In this document: piece by piece, positions 39,180 to 52,389 of the stretch
Layout of the letters: every line of letters begins with the position of its first letter
Position numbering within the stretch: position 1 is the stretch's first letter
Assembly: GCA_963693365.1 (NCBI GenBank)
Contig: CAVNZM010000009.1
Location: forward strand, 6,882,001-6,946,000
Origin: Amoebidium appalachense
Taxonomy: Eukaryota; Ichthyosporea
DNA: 64,000 nt
Reading direction: 5' to 3'
The notes under the pieces: model-generated
Seen by the model: only the letters and a program-made list of their open reading frames with translations
What the model was told of the DNA's origin: nothing
The model's database searches: none
Made by a program: the position numbers and the translations under genes

Positions 39180-39225
<46 letters not shown>

Positions 39226-39799
39226 TGTGCACGTATATCATTATCGAATGTGTTATGTGCAAGAGTGCCATTTGTGTGTGTGTGTGTATGCATTGTACAT
39301 GTGTGTGTCACTCCTGCTGGCTGTGTCTTGTTGGTGGATTTATGAAGAAGCACATGCGCTTGCGCGTTATTCATGCGTGAAGGTAATTGCCCTCTGTTGA
39401 GGTGCGCCTGCCAGCACGTACATGCACAAAACAAAAAACCGTGCATGTGTTGATTTATGTGTGTGTGTTGATGCGTGTGTGTGTGTACTGATGCATATTT
39501 TCTATGTTGGTTTGTGCATGTGTGTGTTGAATCATTATGCTTGTGTACGTGTTTGTGCATGTGTGTGTGTATGCATGTGTATGTGCTTGCATGTGTGTGT
39601 ATATTTATGCTGTGTGACTTATGCACAAATTGGTGCGCTTGGGTGTGTGTTATAAATTAATGCTGATCCATTCGGAAACAGGAAAAGGGCAAGACAGGTG
39701 GTTATGGGGTTGCTTCAACACGGTGTGTGTCCTAGGGGCCGGGTTGCACGTGTGTGTTTCCGGGGAGAAGGGGGGAGGGGGGTCGCGGTTTTTTTTTTT

Positions 39800-39831
<32 letters not shown>

Positions 39832-39862
39832 GGGGGGGGGGGAGAAGGGGGGGGGGGGGGTC

Positions 39863-39896
<34 letters not shown>

Positions 39897-40070
39897 GGGG
39901 GGGGGGGGGGGCTTAGAGGTGCCATGGGGTTTTTAAAGACATCTGGCCATTCGATATACCAGCGAGCACTCTCCTGTGAAGGTTGGGGCTTGAATGAGTG
40001 GAACGATCGTATGCACACATGCGACAGTGTGCAACACAACACCCCCCACCCCAAACTTTTTGCCCATGGG

Positions 40071-40150
<80 letters not shown>

Positions 40151-40872
40151 GAATACGGTCAATGGCATGCAGTCAAACACACCTGGACAAAAAAGGGGGG
40201 AGGGGATTGGGCGGAGGGGAGGGGGGGAGGGGGAAGGGAGGGGGGGAGGGACCACCAGTTCTACATAATAATACAAGTTACATTCCAAAGTGACGAACCA
40301 TATCCCATCTCTACCCTACTATCATCAAGTCACGTTAGAATTAGTGCGACAACTTGATCATCGACGGACGGGGGAAGAGAGAGTGTGTGCGTGCTAGGGA
40401 TGGAGGGGGAGAACGGAAAGGAGGGAGGGAGGTAAGGAGGGAGGGTGAGTGGGTCGGTGGGTCGGTGGGTGGGTCGGTGGGTGGGTCGGTGGGTGGGTGG
40501 GGAGGATGGAAGAATGGAGGGAGGGGTGAAGGGAGGGAGGGAAAGAGGGAGGGATGGAGGGAGGAAGGAAGAGAGGGAGGGAGGGAGGGAGGGAGGAAGA
40601 GAGGGAGAGACGGAGGGCGGGAGGGGGGATGGTATAAGAAAGGGGAAGGGTGGGAGAGACCCTCAGGCAAGAGAAAAGGGGGGATGGAGGGGGGAGAAAG
40701 AGAGGGGGACGTGAGAGGGAGGAAGGGAGGGAGGGAGGATGAGAGGGAAGGAGAGAGATAGATAGATATATGGGGAAAAAGAAAAGAACGCTGAGAGGGA
40801 AAAAAAAAACTTGAAAAGAGTGTCCGGAACAGATACCCCACTCCATCCCCCCTCCCCCTCCCCCCACCCCCA

Positions 40873-40903
<31 letters not shown>

Positions 40904-40948
40904 AAAAAAAAAAAAGAAAAAGAAATTCTACACGGGGTCCACCTACAC
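38723..40948. other. Microsatellite-rich interval, no gene recognised
   Basis: G-runs (38769-38792, 39040-39063), (TG)n (38879-38937, 39171-39222), TG-rich sequence to about 39610, two T-run/G-run composites (39788-39840, 39864-39912), a G-run of about 75 (40074-40149), GGTC/GGTG repeats (40450-40500), GGGA-rich sequence (40400-40750) and a C-run/A-run composite (40866-40915). A short minus-strand frame near 39915-40060 looks less repetitive but has no convincing donor. Confidence 0.6.
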
Positions 40949-41135
40949 CAGGTGGAAGTTCATCCGCATCCATAGTCGTCAATCTGACCCTCACATACGT
41001 GTGTGGTGGGCCCACAATGCCCATACTCCCGAGGTTTATCTCGTCCACCGCTACCTCCAGCGCAACATAGCCAATGTCGATTGTTCTGTTTGTGTCGTTG
41101 CGGATTCGGAGGTATGGGTTCGGTTGCGGAGAAAC
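40949..41135 (-). CDS. Possible coding exon, unrecognised
   Basis: The minus-strand frame reads ...YLRIRNDTNRTIDIGYVAL, then EVAVDEINLGSMGIVG and HTYVRVRLTTMDADELPPG, with a non-repetitive composition that resembles a folded domain. Three alternative donors at its 3' end (starting at 40948 and downstream) all leave phase 1. An in-frame TGA lies just upstream (41136-41138), so the acceptor must be inside or the start is different; a clean CTGCAG acceptor at about 41147-41152 does not give this frame. The real boundaries are therefore unresolved. Confidence 0.3.
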
Positions 41136-41749
41136 TCATAGTGTCTGCAGGGGGAAATAAATCAGTTATGTATACGTACGAAACAGAAAGAAGGTGCTTG
41201 GTTACCTTCCAAAAAAAGAGAGAGAGGGAAGAAAAAAGGACACCACCAAAGACATTAGTCTTCATCCCCTCCCCCCTCCCCCCCCTCCTCCCCCCCCCCC
41301 CCCCCCCCCCCCCCCTTTCTCCTTCTCCTCCCCTCCCTCCTAAATCCTCTCCCTCCCTCCCCCCTCCCCTTCTTCTACACAACACCATGCGTCACACATA
41401 CATACACACCACAAATGTGGTACACGTGCAATCACACGGCACACACGGGGACAGCATAATATTTCTCTTTCGCGCATACTATATAATATCGATGTGATTG
41501 AAATTTCTTAACGTGATCATGTTATATGCGCTTGTGAAACTATATCTCCGGAAACATCTTTCACGAGGATTTCTGTGCTACGTATTTTTATCGTTTGGGC
41601 AATTGTTGTGTGTATTTAAGCGCAAACGTATGATCTGAGGCCGGACATTGAAAGAGATTTTGCAAGCCCAAAAGCAAAAAGAAGGGGAAAGGAAAAGAAT
41701 CGGAGGAGGTAAGGAGAGGGGGGGGGGGGGGGGGTGAAGGGGGGGAGAA

Positions 41750-41794
<45 letters not shown>

Positions 41795-41819
41795 GGCTAA
41801 GTATGAGTGTTGGTTTCAG

Positions 41820-42043
41820 TCACAGGCAAAAGTGGCGAGGGAAGAAGATATATATCGCTTGCCGTTTTGCCACCAGTGAAAAGCTCGGAGGCCACTGCCA
41901 GACGTCAGAGGGATGTGGACAACTGTGCAGCGAATGAACAGTGTGTATTTGAACGCAGAGTGACCCGAGAAACAGTTATACGAATTGGACTGATAATACC
42001 GTCTCTGCCTGTGACTGAAACCGCATGTACAACAAGACAGTAA
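41820..42043 (+). pseudogene. Possible decayed PAN-like exon
   Basis: After a GTTTCAG acceptor one frame reads ACRFATSEKLGG and CGQLCS, and a second frame continues ANEQCVFERRV. Together these resemble the cysteine pattern of the PAN exons of the mosaic gene, with one or two frame breaks. No partner exons were found. It could equally be chance cysteine content. Confidence 0.25.
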
Positions 42044-42561
42044 ATAATTGAAATTGCTGTACGTAGTACTCCCTTCTACGATATTACAATAAGACGTTCT
42101 ACGGCTAATCCAGGCCTGGCCCTCGTTTCTTTTGACTGAATTTATTTAACCGATAGGGATGTAAGTCACGGCATACTTAGGAGGCAATGAAGAGAAAAAC
42201 AAAACCTTTGCTCTTGTTTTTTCTGTGTAATTTCTGGTGACTGAGTTTCCACTTTCTCCCCTAACAACCTCGTTCACATCTGTAACGTGTCTTTGGTCAT
42301 ACACTAGATGTCAAGACCGTACCGTACACGAGACATTTTTTTTTTTTTTTTCCCGGTGGCCCCGGGATCGTGGGAAACACGCGTTAGTTTAAGTTGCTAA
42401 CCCCAGCTACCGTGATCATACATGCGCGCTACATGGTGCTGAGCCGTGACGTTCGTTCCTTACGATTCTCAAGTTTGTTGTTGAAGTGCCAAGTCGTCTG
42501 GGTTGTACAAGTCTATTCATTTGCATAGCATGAATGCTTTTTGTTGCAGGTTTAGTTTGAT
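42044..42561. other. Intergenic, nothing recognised
   Basis: Ordinary, moderately AT-rich sequence with a T-run near 42337-42350. No exon, repeat or RNA gene was identified. Confidence 0.5.
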
Positions 42562-42772
42562 GGGACCCAACCACATCGGCTGAGTCAACTTGCTGCAAGC
42601 AGAATGAATATTCTGCAAGAGGCAGAATTATTCTGCTAAAAGCAGAATCATTCTGCAAAAGCAGAATCACTCTGCTGAAAGCAGAATCACCTCTTGTTAA
42701 AATAATTTTTTTTTTGCAGAAAAATTTCACTCTTGCAGAATAATTCTGCTTTTAGCCGATGTGGTTGGGCCC
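42562..42772. mobile_element. Foldback/MITE-like element with internal GCAGAAT-ATTCTGC palindromes
   Basis: Terminal inverted repeats: GGGACCCAACCACATCGGCT (42562-42581) and the reverse complement GGGCCCAACCACATCGGCT (42754-42772). The interior has a series of GCAGAAT/ATTCTGC near-palindromes at about 42600-42690, plus GCAGAA..AATTCTGC at 42717-42751. Length is about 211 bp with no coding capacity. No clear target-site duplication was seen. Confidence 0.65.
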
Positions 42773-43391
42773 TTTTTATAATGGCACCAAAACTGCTTAG
42801 TTTTCTGCAGTCGTTTGTGTTACACAATTCTTTCTTATTCGTATGAACTCGAAAGAAGGGCGGGTCCGGAGTGTGTGTGTGTGGGGGGGGGGGGGGGTAG
42901 GAGGGGGTGGGGGGGAGGGGGAAGGGGGGGGGGGGGGGGGGGGGGGGGGAGAAGGAAGGGGAGAGGGGAAGGGGGGGGGGGGGGGGGGGGAGGGAGAAGT
43001 GCCAGGGGAGAAGGGGTTTACCCGGGGCTGGGGGGGAGGGGGGGGGGGGGAGAAGGAAGGGTTGGAGAGAGGGGGGGGGGGGGGGGGGATGGGGTGCAAG
43101 GTTGGGAGGGGAAGGGGGAGGTTCAACTTTAATGCCCGCCACGTGCTTGTAATATTTGTAATCATAAACAGAGTTCGTGGTATACATGTGGGTGTACACG
43201 TGGCTCTGTGCGTCACGGTCGACAGGCACAAAGAAAGGGGTGTGTGGGCGTAGGTTGGAGGGGGCCGGGGGGGGGGGGGGGGAGGCTCAAGCATTGCTCG
43301 GATCCACGGAAATACTGAAGAGACAGATGGGAGCCCCATCATGGACGATAGCAACCCACATAACTAAAGGTAAAACCGTAATACTACTGGG

Positions 43392-43438
<47 letters not shown>

Positions 43439-43630
43439 CGGGATGTATGTGTTAAAGGGTTAGAAATATGGAGACACCAAAGGACAACCTTCAAAACATC
43501 ACAAAAATGACAAACCCAAAATCAAACAATTTAGGCGTGCATGCGGAAGACACTAGTATTTGAACAGAGCCCACCATCAGGGGGACTCGGGGGGGGGGGG
43601 GGGGGGAGGGGGGGGGGGGGAGGGAGGGAG

Positions 43631-43687
<57 letters not shown>

Positions 43688-44127
43688 AGTACTAAACAGT
43701 GAGGTAACACGAGCTCTAGACCCGAGTGGTGGGGAATTCATGATCATGTGGAAAAGGCGGTGCCAGTTAGGTGTGACAAATTTAAGTAGTGGAGAAGTCG
43801 AGAGAGAGAAGGAAAGGGCATGTTTCCTTTATTTTTTTCGCCTGCGGTATTTCCTGATATTCAACCAAATTCTTTTAAAATTATCGATAAACCCAATATT
43901 CCTTTGTCACTTGTCGCTTTATTTTTATTTCGTAGCTTTGGCTTTTTCAGTTCTATTGGTGGGTATGTAGCCTGTGGCTGCACGTTGCCTTCATCAACGG
44001 ATCAATAAAACCGAGTCAAAAGAAAAATATTCCTCTTTTTTTTATTGTTTTTATTGTTTTGATATTGTTTTACATGAGACCATGGGGTTTCTTCATGCCG
44101 GTGCACAATAGCTCTCAACCGTATGCA

Positions 44128-44204
<77 letters not shown>

Positions 44205-44713
44205 GTGGCACACACACCGGTACCACCACCAGCAAAGAGCGCGAGGCTAAGCTTTCCAGCCCTTTGCCCTTCGTTAGAATTCCACCACGTTAACTTGTCG
44301 TGGGTTTAAAATTTACTCTTTTATTTTTGCATATCGATAGAAGTGTTTCTTTCCTCTTCGACTCACTGTGCTCATTCGGATTCATATAAGATATTCAACA
44401 ACTACTATACATCACCGTGATATGACGACAATTCAAAGTTCCTCAGGCGCGCCATATACCAAACACTTGATTTTCAGCTACTTCTGAATCTATCCCCCCC
44501 CCCCCTCCCCCTCCCCACCCAACCGCCACCACAACCAAAGAAAACAAAAAAAAAAGGAAAAAAAGGGAAAAAACCAAACCAAAGAAACAAACAAAAGTGC
44601 CGTCAAACGGTGATTCTCTCTCAACACAACTCAAACAGAGGTAGAGTGAGCAATCGACGTATATTTTGTTTCGTGCCTGTGGCTTTCATTTCTCCACATC
44701 CTTTACTAACCGT

Positions 44714-44765
<52 letters not shown>

Positions 44766-44842
44766 CCGTGCGTCGCATGGGGTGTGGGGGTGGCGGTGGG
44801 GGGAGGGGGGGGAGCATTGGTGTACGGGTCTTGTGATTTACC

Positions 44843-44881
<39 letters not shown>

Positions 44882-45552
44882 ACCCTCACCAACCGGCCTT
44901 CGAACTGCCACACAACACAGTCAAGTCACAACGCACACACCCACACGGTAATCCAAAAGAGGTCCTACCTGTCCTCCCTACCCCATGCCTCCTTACATCT
45001 ACAATACTGCAATGGTTTTATTTTCCTTTCTATTTTCGACACGATGACGTCACGGTGCATGGGCTCAGTCCGATGAAAACCCCCCTGCATCCCCACCCAA
45101 ATTTCGAGTTAGTGCCTCCCCCCCCGAACCCCTCCCCACAATCTTTCCCCATTTCCCTCTCCAGAAACCATATTCCCCCCCCCCCTCCCCCCCCACACAC
45201 CCTCTTCCTTCCATTTGCCACCAGATCCCATTATATGGATGAATCGTTTCTCGTTGGGAAGGAATTCGTTCACTATTCCCTCTGATGAACCAGAGGGCAA
45301 ACAATCAGACGTCTAGACCACACACAATAATATCAAGTGCCATGGTATTTCGTTATATATGCCGGTATTATCTTTCCTCTTTGGGACCAACACATACCCC
45401 CCCCCAAAAAACCACCCACCCACCCACCCACCCAACCACACACAGACACACACACACACTTTCCCTCCCGTCCTGGGATATGCACGGGTGGGTGCACAGG
45501 GGAGCACACAAACAAACACAGCACGAACATAGACATACACACACGTGTGCGC

Positions 45553-45624
<72 letters not shown>

Positions 45625-45772
45625 CCATTAGCCCACCAACACATGTGAGCTGTCCTAACGTTAGATTCTAATGGTTTTATTTGTACTCGTGTTACTGCAT
45701 TTATTGTAATCCAAACATCGACACGATTACCAACCGAGACTTTCGATTTCTTTTCATGGGCAAGAGAAAGAA

Positions 45773-45866
<94 letters not shown>

Positions 45867-46163
45867 GGGGGGGAGGGGGGGGGGGGGGGGGGGGGGGACG
45901 GGAGATAGTTACCCAGCAACTCTGACGACGGAGAAAGCAAGCCAAAGAATAGCAAGTACCAATCGGATGAGATCCACCAAATTCGCCTCCTGGCAGTAGG
46001 TCAGCCGTAGCATAACAACATAACTAAACAGTTCAAAATATTACGAACGAATGCACATGTCAGAACTTGGCGGAGCAGAAACGATGGGTATAAAGACCCG
46101 GGAACGATTGGGAGAGAGTGAGAGAATGCCACACCATCCGAAGTCTACAACAAAGAAGGGTTA

Positions 46164-46195
<32 letters not shown>

Positions 46196-46299
46196 ACCCC
46201 CTTCGTAGTGAATTCTCTCAAGACTGACCGTCCAAAATCAAAGCTCCATTTTGCTTCTTTACCCCCCCCCCCCCCCCCCCCCCCCCCGGCCCGGCCCCC

Positions 46300-46346
<47 letters not shown>

Positions 46347-46567
46347 TTTCCCTTTCCTCATTCAGTTACATTACCCCCCCCCCCCCCCCCCCCCCCCCCC
46401 AACCCCACCCCACCCCACCCCCTCCAATTCACAAACAAAACGAAATAATAAAATAACCATCGGCACTACTACCACACAGGTACACCCACATACCCTGCCT
46501 GACTTCCACCTCAGATTCGTTACCTCTCTTCCTCGTTTCAGGCAAGGAGGTGAAGAGTGGGTGGGAA

Positions 46568-46607
<40 letters not shown>

Positions 46608-46690
46608 GGGGGGGGGGGGGGGGGAAGAAGGGGACGGGGGACGGGGAGAGGGGCATGGAGGGGAGGGGGGAGGGAGATGGAAGGGGGAGG

Positions 46691-46737
<47 letters not shown>

Positions 46738-46778
46738 GGGGGGGGGGGGGGGGGGGGAGGGAGGGGGGGGTAATGTAC
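42773..46778. other. Intergenic or intronic, dominated by simple sequence; no exon accepted
   Basis: G clusters (42884-43120, 43274-43282, 43395-43438, 43590-43686), (CA)n and C-runs (44129-44203), (TG)n (44714-44762), C-run (44842-44880), (CA)n (45560-45622), (TG)n (45775-45863), C-runs and (CA)n (46165-46345, 46375-46400) and a G block (46567-46770). The minus-strand stretch about 45200-45290 (reading IVNEFLPNEKRFIHIMGSGG) and two short cysteine-poor frames near 44450 and 44650 are the only non-repetitive open frames. They may be later exons of the coiled-coil gene but lack consistent splice phase. Confidence 0.5.
43991..44027 (+). repeat. Second copy of the A-tailed repeat end
   Basis: TCATCAACGGATCAATAAAA then CCGAGTCAAAAG and an A-rich run; matches 193-230 with one or two differences. 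Confidence 0.45.
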
Positions 46779-48246
46779 CCTCGGGTTAAAGGACACGAGT
46801 GCATCTGCGGCATCCTGGAGGCGTGCAGTACTTTCTATAACCCACTCCTGATTGGACCGCGGACTCAGAACTCGATTTCTGGTTGGTTCTTTTGGTACTG
46901 CGTTACCATATCCGGCATGGGCATAGGCTGCCTGCCAATCATCTGAGAGCTTCTGTCCTTTGGCTGCGGCATTTTCCTTATTTTCGGTGGTTTCTGATGT
47001 CGTTTTTTGTTCGGTTTGAGACGGCGGATAGATATTACCGGAAACTTCATTCAAATATTCATCGTCGTGAATAACTCGGTGCAGGCAGCAATGAAATTTT
47101 GTAAATATCTCGTTCCCCTCATTCGTTTTCCCGCACCTTTTCGATGCGTGCTCCTTCGGTTCGCATTGCCCTGGCGATTGCCCCTCGGACATTTTACCTT
47201 CCTCTGTGGCGGCAATACTGATTGGTGCAGATTCGTCCGTGGGTAGTTTTGATTGGACAGCGGCGTCTTCAGATGGATGTGATTGGACGGCTATTTCTGG
47301 AATCGGTGGTCGTGGCTGTGACGTAGGCGTGTGCTCTCCAAACAGACCTGAATTGGTGGTGGTGCGGGGGGGGGGGGGGGGGGGGGGGGGGGCAAGCGTG
47401 TAGCATGTGGAATACGTGTGTGTAAGTGTGTGGGTGTACGTGAGTGTGGATGGTGAGGGAGGGAGGGGGAGGGGGGGGGGGGGGGGGGGTAGGGGGAGAT
47501 GAGGAGGAAGTTTGTTAGAATGCAATTCACAATTCAATGCTGACAAAATGCGAAAAACCAAGCACAAAGCTTGTAACAGAGAAGGGAACATGAAGCGAGT
47601 AAATGCTGCCAGGCGAGGGAAGGAGGTGACCTAGAACGCGCTGCACAGTATGAAGTACAAACTCCCGACGGACAGTTTTAAGGAGAAGGGATTCAAAACA
47701 GCCTACATACCCCGTCAGACTAGCAAAATTTAGCCGGCGCCGGCTAAGATTGCTATGGTAGGTATGTGACGTTTACCGATTTACTACTGTATTTGGTAGT
47801 AAATCCGTGTGACGTCCGAGATCAATGCGATTTTAGTTGGCGGCAGCTAAATCTTGCTAGTCTGACGGGGTACGTAGTCATTTCGAACCCTTTCTCCTTA
47901 AGGCCATTTTCCAAAAAAGGACACACAACTTGGGGAGAGTATGAACCATAGGTAGAGCCATCTTCTTCGAGTATCCAAATTACCAACAGTGTCAGAGGTT
48001 CGACTCTGATGAACGAGACGCAGAAAAGGGAGTGGAGGGGGTGGGAGGGGGGGGGTGGGTGGGTGGGTGGGTGGGTGGGTGGGTGGGGGGGGGGGGGGGG
48101 GGGGGGGGGGGGGATTTCAGGGTGAATGTGGAAAAGGGGCACAAAGAAATCAAAGACGGAAAGGAGCCACCGAAAGAAAAGTAAAAGAGAGAACACGACA
48201 AAAGTTTAAGTAACACCGAGGAGTGGTGGGGGGAGGAAGAGGAGGA

Positions 48247-48290
<44 letters not shown>

Positions 48291-48766
48291 GTTAGTATGC
48301 AATGCTGGGTAAAGAGTACCCACGCGAAGAACACAGTTGAACTTTGTAAAGTACACGCAAAAGGTATGCATCATAAGCAGAGGTTATCGTGGATAGGACG
48401 AAGTGGACGAGGACGGAGGGCGGGGGGGGAGGCGGGGGGGGGGGGGCACATACTCCCAAAAGGTACCCACTGTCCACAGGCTGGGGGGCTCAAATGCTGT
48501 TCCATATTTTCACGAGCAGTTGTGAGATTTTGCGCTCCACGACCCCAGCGGGTATGGAAAACCGGTGAAAGTGCGGCGCTTGGACCCCCTAGTTGCTGGA
48601 GTTTAAGGTGACTGGATGCCCATTGGTTCTCGACAAACGTGAGACGGTCTTGTGTGGCTAGGTGGGCTTCAATCTCTGTGCGAAGGTCGTTTTGGAGAGA
48701 GGCAAGTTCGATCGATTTGGATTCAAGCGTGGCCTGTAATTGCGAGGAAGGCGTCAGAGAAAGTGT

Positions 48767-48812
<46 letters not shown>

Positions 48813-49566
48813 GGAGGTGAGTGAGGGAGGAGAAGGGGGGTGGGGGGGGGGAGCGAGAGAGAGAAAGTGTGTGAGTGAGAGGGGGGAGGGAGAGAGAGGG
48901 GGAGAGAGAGAGACGGAGGGAGAGAGGAAGGGAGAGAGGGGGGAGGGGGGGGGGGGAGGGGGGGAGCAGAGGAGGGGGGAGGGGGAGGGAAGGGAGAGAG
49001 AAAGAGAAGGTTTGTGTGTGTTGTGTGTGTGTTGCGTAGCATGTGCATGTGTGTGTATGCCCGGGGGAGGTGGTAAGGCTGTGTGCGTGCATGCGTGTGT
49101 GCGCGTGTGCATGTGCATGTGTGTTGCGCGCGCGCGCGCGCGTGTGTGTATGTGTGTGTGTGTGTGTGTGTGTGGTTGCGATACATGTATGTCTGTACCA
49201 GGTCTTTGCCACCAACCAAGTATACAGTGCACCAGGTGACACGCAGGAAGTGAGATTAGCGCTTATGTACCCAAGACAACCACTTGCATACTTGTGTGGA
49301 GGGGGTTGAGTGGGGCGAGTCAGGGGGAAAGGTAGAAGGGGAAGGGTCCCGAGAGATAACCTTGCATTGGGCTATTCTAGGAAAATAGTACGCGGAAAAA
49401 ACGGCTAGGGTAGGGGTCGGGTATGGGGTTGAGGCAGGGGAGGGGGGGGGGAAGGGGTACGTGCGGGAGGGGGGGGACAGGGAAAGAGTGGTGTGTGTGT
49501 GTGTGGGGGGGGGGGGGGGGAGAGGGGTTGGTAAATGCGGGGTTGAGCGGGCATAGTTCCCACCAG

Positions 49567-49597
<31 letters not shown>

Positions 49598-49775
49598 GGA
49601 AGAGACCCCTCGAGCCGACGTGGATGGAGAAAGGGGGAGGGTGTGTGTGGGTGTTGTGTGACGGTCATGTGTGTGCTTGTATGGTAAGGTTATTTTTATG
49701 GTGAGGTTATATTGCTTTTGCCATGCTTCGGAAGTGGTGGGCAGTGCAAATAAGGTTGGGAAGAAGCAGGGAGGT

Positions 49776-49807
<32 letters not shown>

Positions 49808-49945
49808 GAGGGGGGAAGTGGGGGGATAGCAAGAGTTCACACAAACAGTAGTGAGCCTTTTCCTTTTAGCAATTGTTTTCCTCCACCCGCTCCCCCCCCC
49901 CCCCCCGCCCCTCTCCCACCTTCCCGCTCTCCACTTTCCCCCTCG

Positions 49946-49977
<32 letters not shown>

Positions 49978-50680
49978 TTCTCCCCATACCCACCCCAGCC
50001 TCTCGTTCTTTCTCTTTCCACTAAAATAAACGCGACCACACTTCTATCCTATACACTACCCCACCCTCCAATCCTTCTCTCATACACTGCCGTGCGTCCC
50101 TTGGCCTTGCCCCCCCATGACCATCACGACCCACCCGCTCCTCCCCCCCCTCTCCTCTTTATTCCCGCTTCCCAAAATGCCCCCCCCCCCCCCCCCCCTT
50201 CCCCCCCCTCCCGCTCCCCTTGTCCATCCCCCCCCCCCCCCCCCCTAACAACCCGCCCACCTACCCCCCACAAAAAGAAAGAAAGAAAGAAAGAAAGAAA
50301 GAAAATAAGCAACCCCCTCTAGCATCGTTTTCAACCACTCTTACCTGCAGGGCTTTTCTCAACTCCCTTTGCTCCATGAACCATCTCTCTGCCTCCCTCC
50401 TCTTTGCCCTCTCATTCTCCAATTCCTCCTCCGTCGTACTCAGCAAATCTTCCAAACGACGTAAATCCTCAACTATGGTAACTAGAGATGATTGAACGTC
50501 GGCATCCGTGTTTGGTGTAAGTAGAAGTTGCCCCGTTCGGAGTGAGAGGGGTGTGTGTGCGTGTGCTAGTGGGGTGGTGGGCCCTGCTTGTGTGTTTGTG
50601 TTGGTTGTAGGACGGGGTGGGGTGGAGGGTGGTGTTGGTGCAACACCTGCCTCACTTTCGCTGGTTGAACCGGTGTCCAT
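46779..50680 (-). CDS. Coiled-coil protein, first three exons (3' end not found)
   Basis: Exon 1 is 50680-50345 (ATG at 50680, 112 codons, phase 0), exon 2 is 48733-48454 (phase 1 out) and exon 3 is 47347-46779 (phase 0 out). All three have GT/AG borders and the phases agree. Residues about 1-65 are Ser/Thr/Pro-rich. A coiled coil follows (VTIVEDLRRLEDLLSTTEEE continuing with NERAKRREAERW in exon 1, ATLESKSIELASLQNDLRTE in exon 2). Exon 3 is acidic, Ser/Thr/Glu-rich and probably disordered, with one cysteine cluster (HCCLH). Later exons should lie below 46770 but were not found. No enzyme motif, so a structural or adaptor role is possible; family not recognised. Introns 2 and 3 start GTATGTG and GTACATTA and run straight into C tracts on the sense strand. 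Confidence 0.65.
47678..47901. mobile_element. TTAA-flanked foldback/MITE in intron 2 of the coiled-coil gene
   Basis: TTAA (47678-47681) then GGAGAAGGGATTC ... and, at the other end, the inverted arm ending CCCTTTCTCC-TTAA (47898-47901). The arms pair over about 95 bases, including the shared block ACCCCGTCAGACTAGCAA, with a short hairpin (GATTTACTAC...GTAGTAAATC) in the centre. TTAA borders recall piggyBac-type targets, but the terminal bases do not match the usual piggyBac ends, so the family assignment is open. Confidence 0.7.
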
Positions 50681-52253
50681 TGTTTCTATAACATAACCTT
50701 ATGAGCAATTAGATTTGCTACATAGCTTTATCTCCCTATTAGAACAAGCGTCAACGCTCTCAAGATCACAACGTGTCGGCTGTAACTGTTCTGTGTCCAA
50801 ACGCGTGAAACAAACCAGCTTGGAACCGGCGTGCTGTGTATGACCAACGGCGCACACCCTTGCTAACATGCACAAGCAGTAAACTAAAAGGTATGTTTTT
50901 TCTCGCTCCAGGCTACCTACTACTTCTGTTTCAGTGGGTGTGTAGCGCGTTTTTATCGCGTTGCAATGAATTGTTCTGCTTGTGCTGAATTATTCTGCTT
51001 GTGCTGCCTAATAATGATCCAGAAGCCTTTTTTCAGTTTTCGATTTCGATGTTTTTCGACTGAGTGTCAAGAGCAGGAAACTGGGACCTGGTGACGCTTC
51101 ACTGACGCAGACGGGGGCAAAAACAATCAGAACACATGATACGCATGAACACATGTATGTTCAGGGGTTGAATTACGACTCAATTTGAAATGAATTACGA
51201 AATTCTTACGTTTAAGCTCAGGGGGTCAAAACGAGTAACGCTGTGAGGTGCTGTATTGGTTTTTTTGTTTCAGTAAAATAGGTCACATTAGTGTATTTTG
51301 GTGTGTTTTCACATAAAAATGGGTGTTTTCCAAGGTAAAAGGTGGTCAGGTGGTTATTTTGGCACTCAAGGGCGGAATATGAAGCCCCGTTTTGTCTCTC
51401 GGGGTGTGTAATGGTTAAAGAAGTGTAAAATTATCTGAAATGGGTTTTCAAATTTAACAATAAAAGGGGTCTAAACGAGTCGTTAAATGAGACGAAGCCC
51501 GCCGAGACGATTTAGAAATTCTGACAATACAATTGAGTTTAAGGTAAAACGGGTAGCGCAGCCAAAGCCCCACAACCCCTGTGTATCATGGAAAACGGTT
51601 GGGGATTTTTCAAACCGCTCGGGGCGGCGGCGGCGGCGGCGGCGGCGGCCGGCGGCCGCGGAGCTTCGAGTAACTGCCTAATGATGTGAGACTCAGTGAA
51701 AAAGTCGCATTAAGTAAGAATAATTAGAAGTATTTATGTTAATATAGTTATCAATAGCTACGTTTTCTATTATTGAAGCTTAGTCGGACTCACTGAAACG
51801 GCTTGGACGTCGACACTGTGACTCATTGGTAATTTAACTGTACGTAAAGTCCAGCTGTTGTTTTACAGCGCTTACAATAGCCATTTATGGAAATGTGCGA
51901 TCCTATTGCGTGATTGGATATGGCTGCACCGCTCGAATATACAGTGTACACGGTGGCGGCTGCGTGCACGGTACGTGTGCACATGCCATACGTGTGGAAA
52001 TGCATGCACGTCTATGTACACGTGCGTAATGATCCGAGACCCGTGTCCGTGCGTGTTAAAACCTTCGTGTCTGGGTGTAATTGTCGACGTCGGTCCGCCG
52101 GGAGTGTCTCGGGTGTGCACGTGTACCGTGACATGCACGTATCATGTGCATGTGTACGTGCTTTGAGAGCTTTCTATAATGTGTCTCTGTGGCCGGGGGA
52201 ACGGATGGGTGAATATTTTCCGCGGGGAGCTCAAGAGGCAAGGGGAGGGGAGG

Positions 52254-52296
<43 letters not shown>

Positions 52297-52348
52297 AGAC
52301 CTTATCTTCCCGTGGAGGGGGGGGGGGGGGAAGACCTTATCTTCCCGT

Positions 52349-52389
<41 letters not shown>

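Noticed and set aside
45194-45291. Minus-strand exon reading IVNEFLPNEKRFIHIMGSGG
   Set aside because: The acceptor is plausible, but the phase does not join exon 3 of the coiled-coil gene and a G-run follows on the sense strand, unlike accepted introns here. Kept only as a remark.
47990-48030. tRNA-like B-box (GGTTCGACTC)
   Set aside because: No matching A-box or cloverleaf arms could be placed around it.
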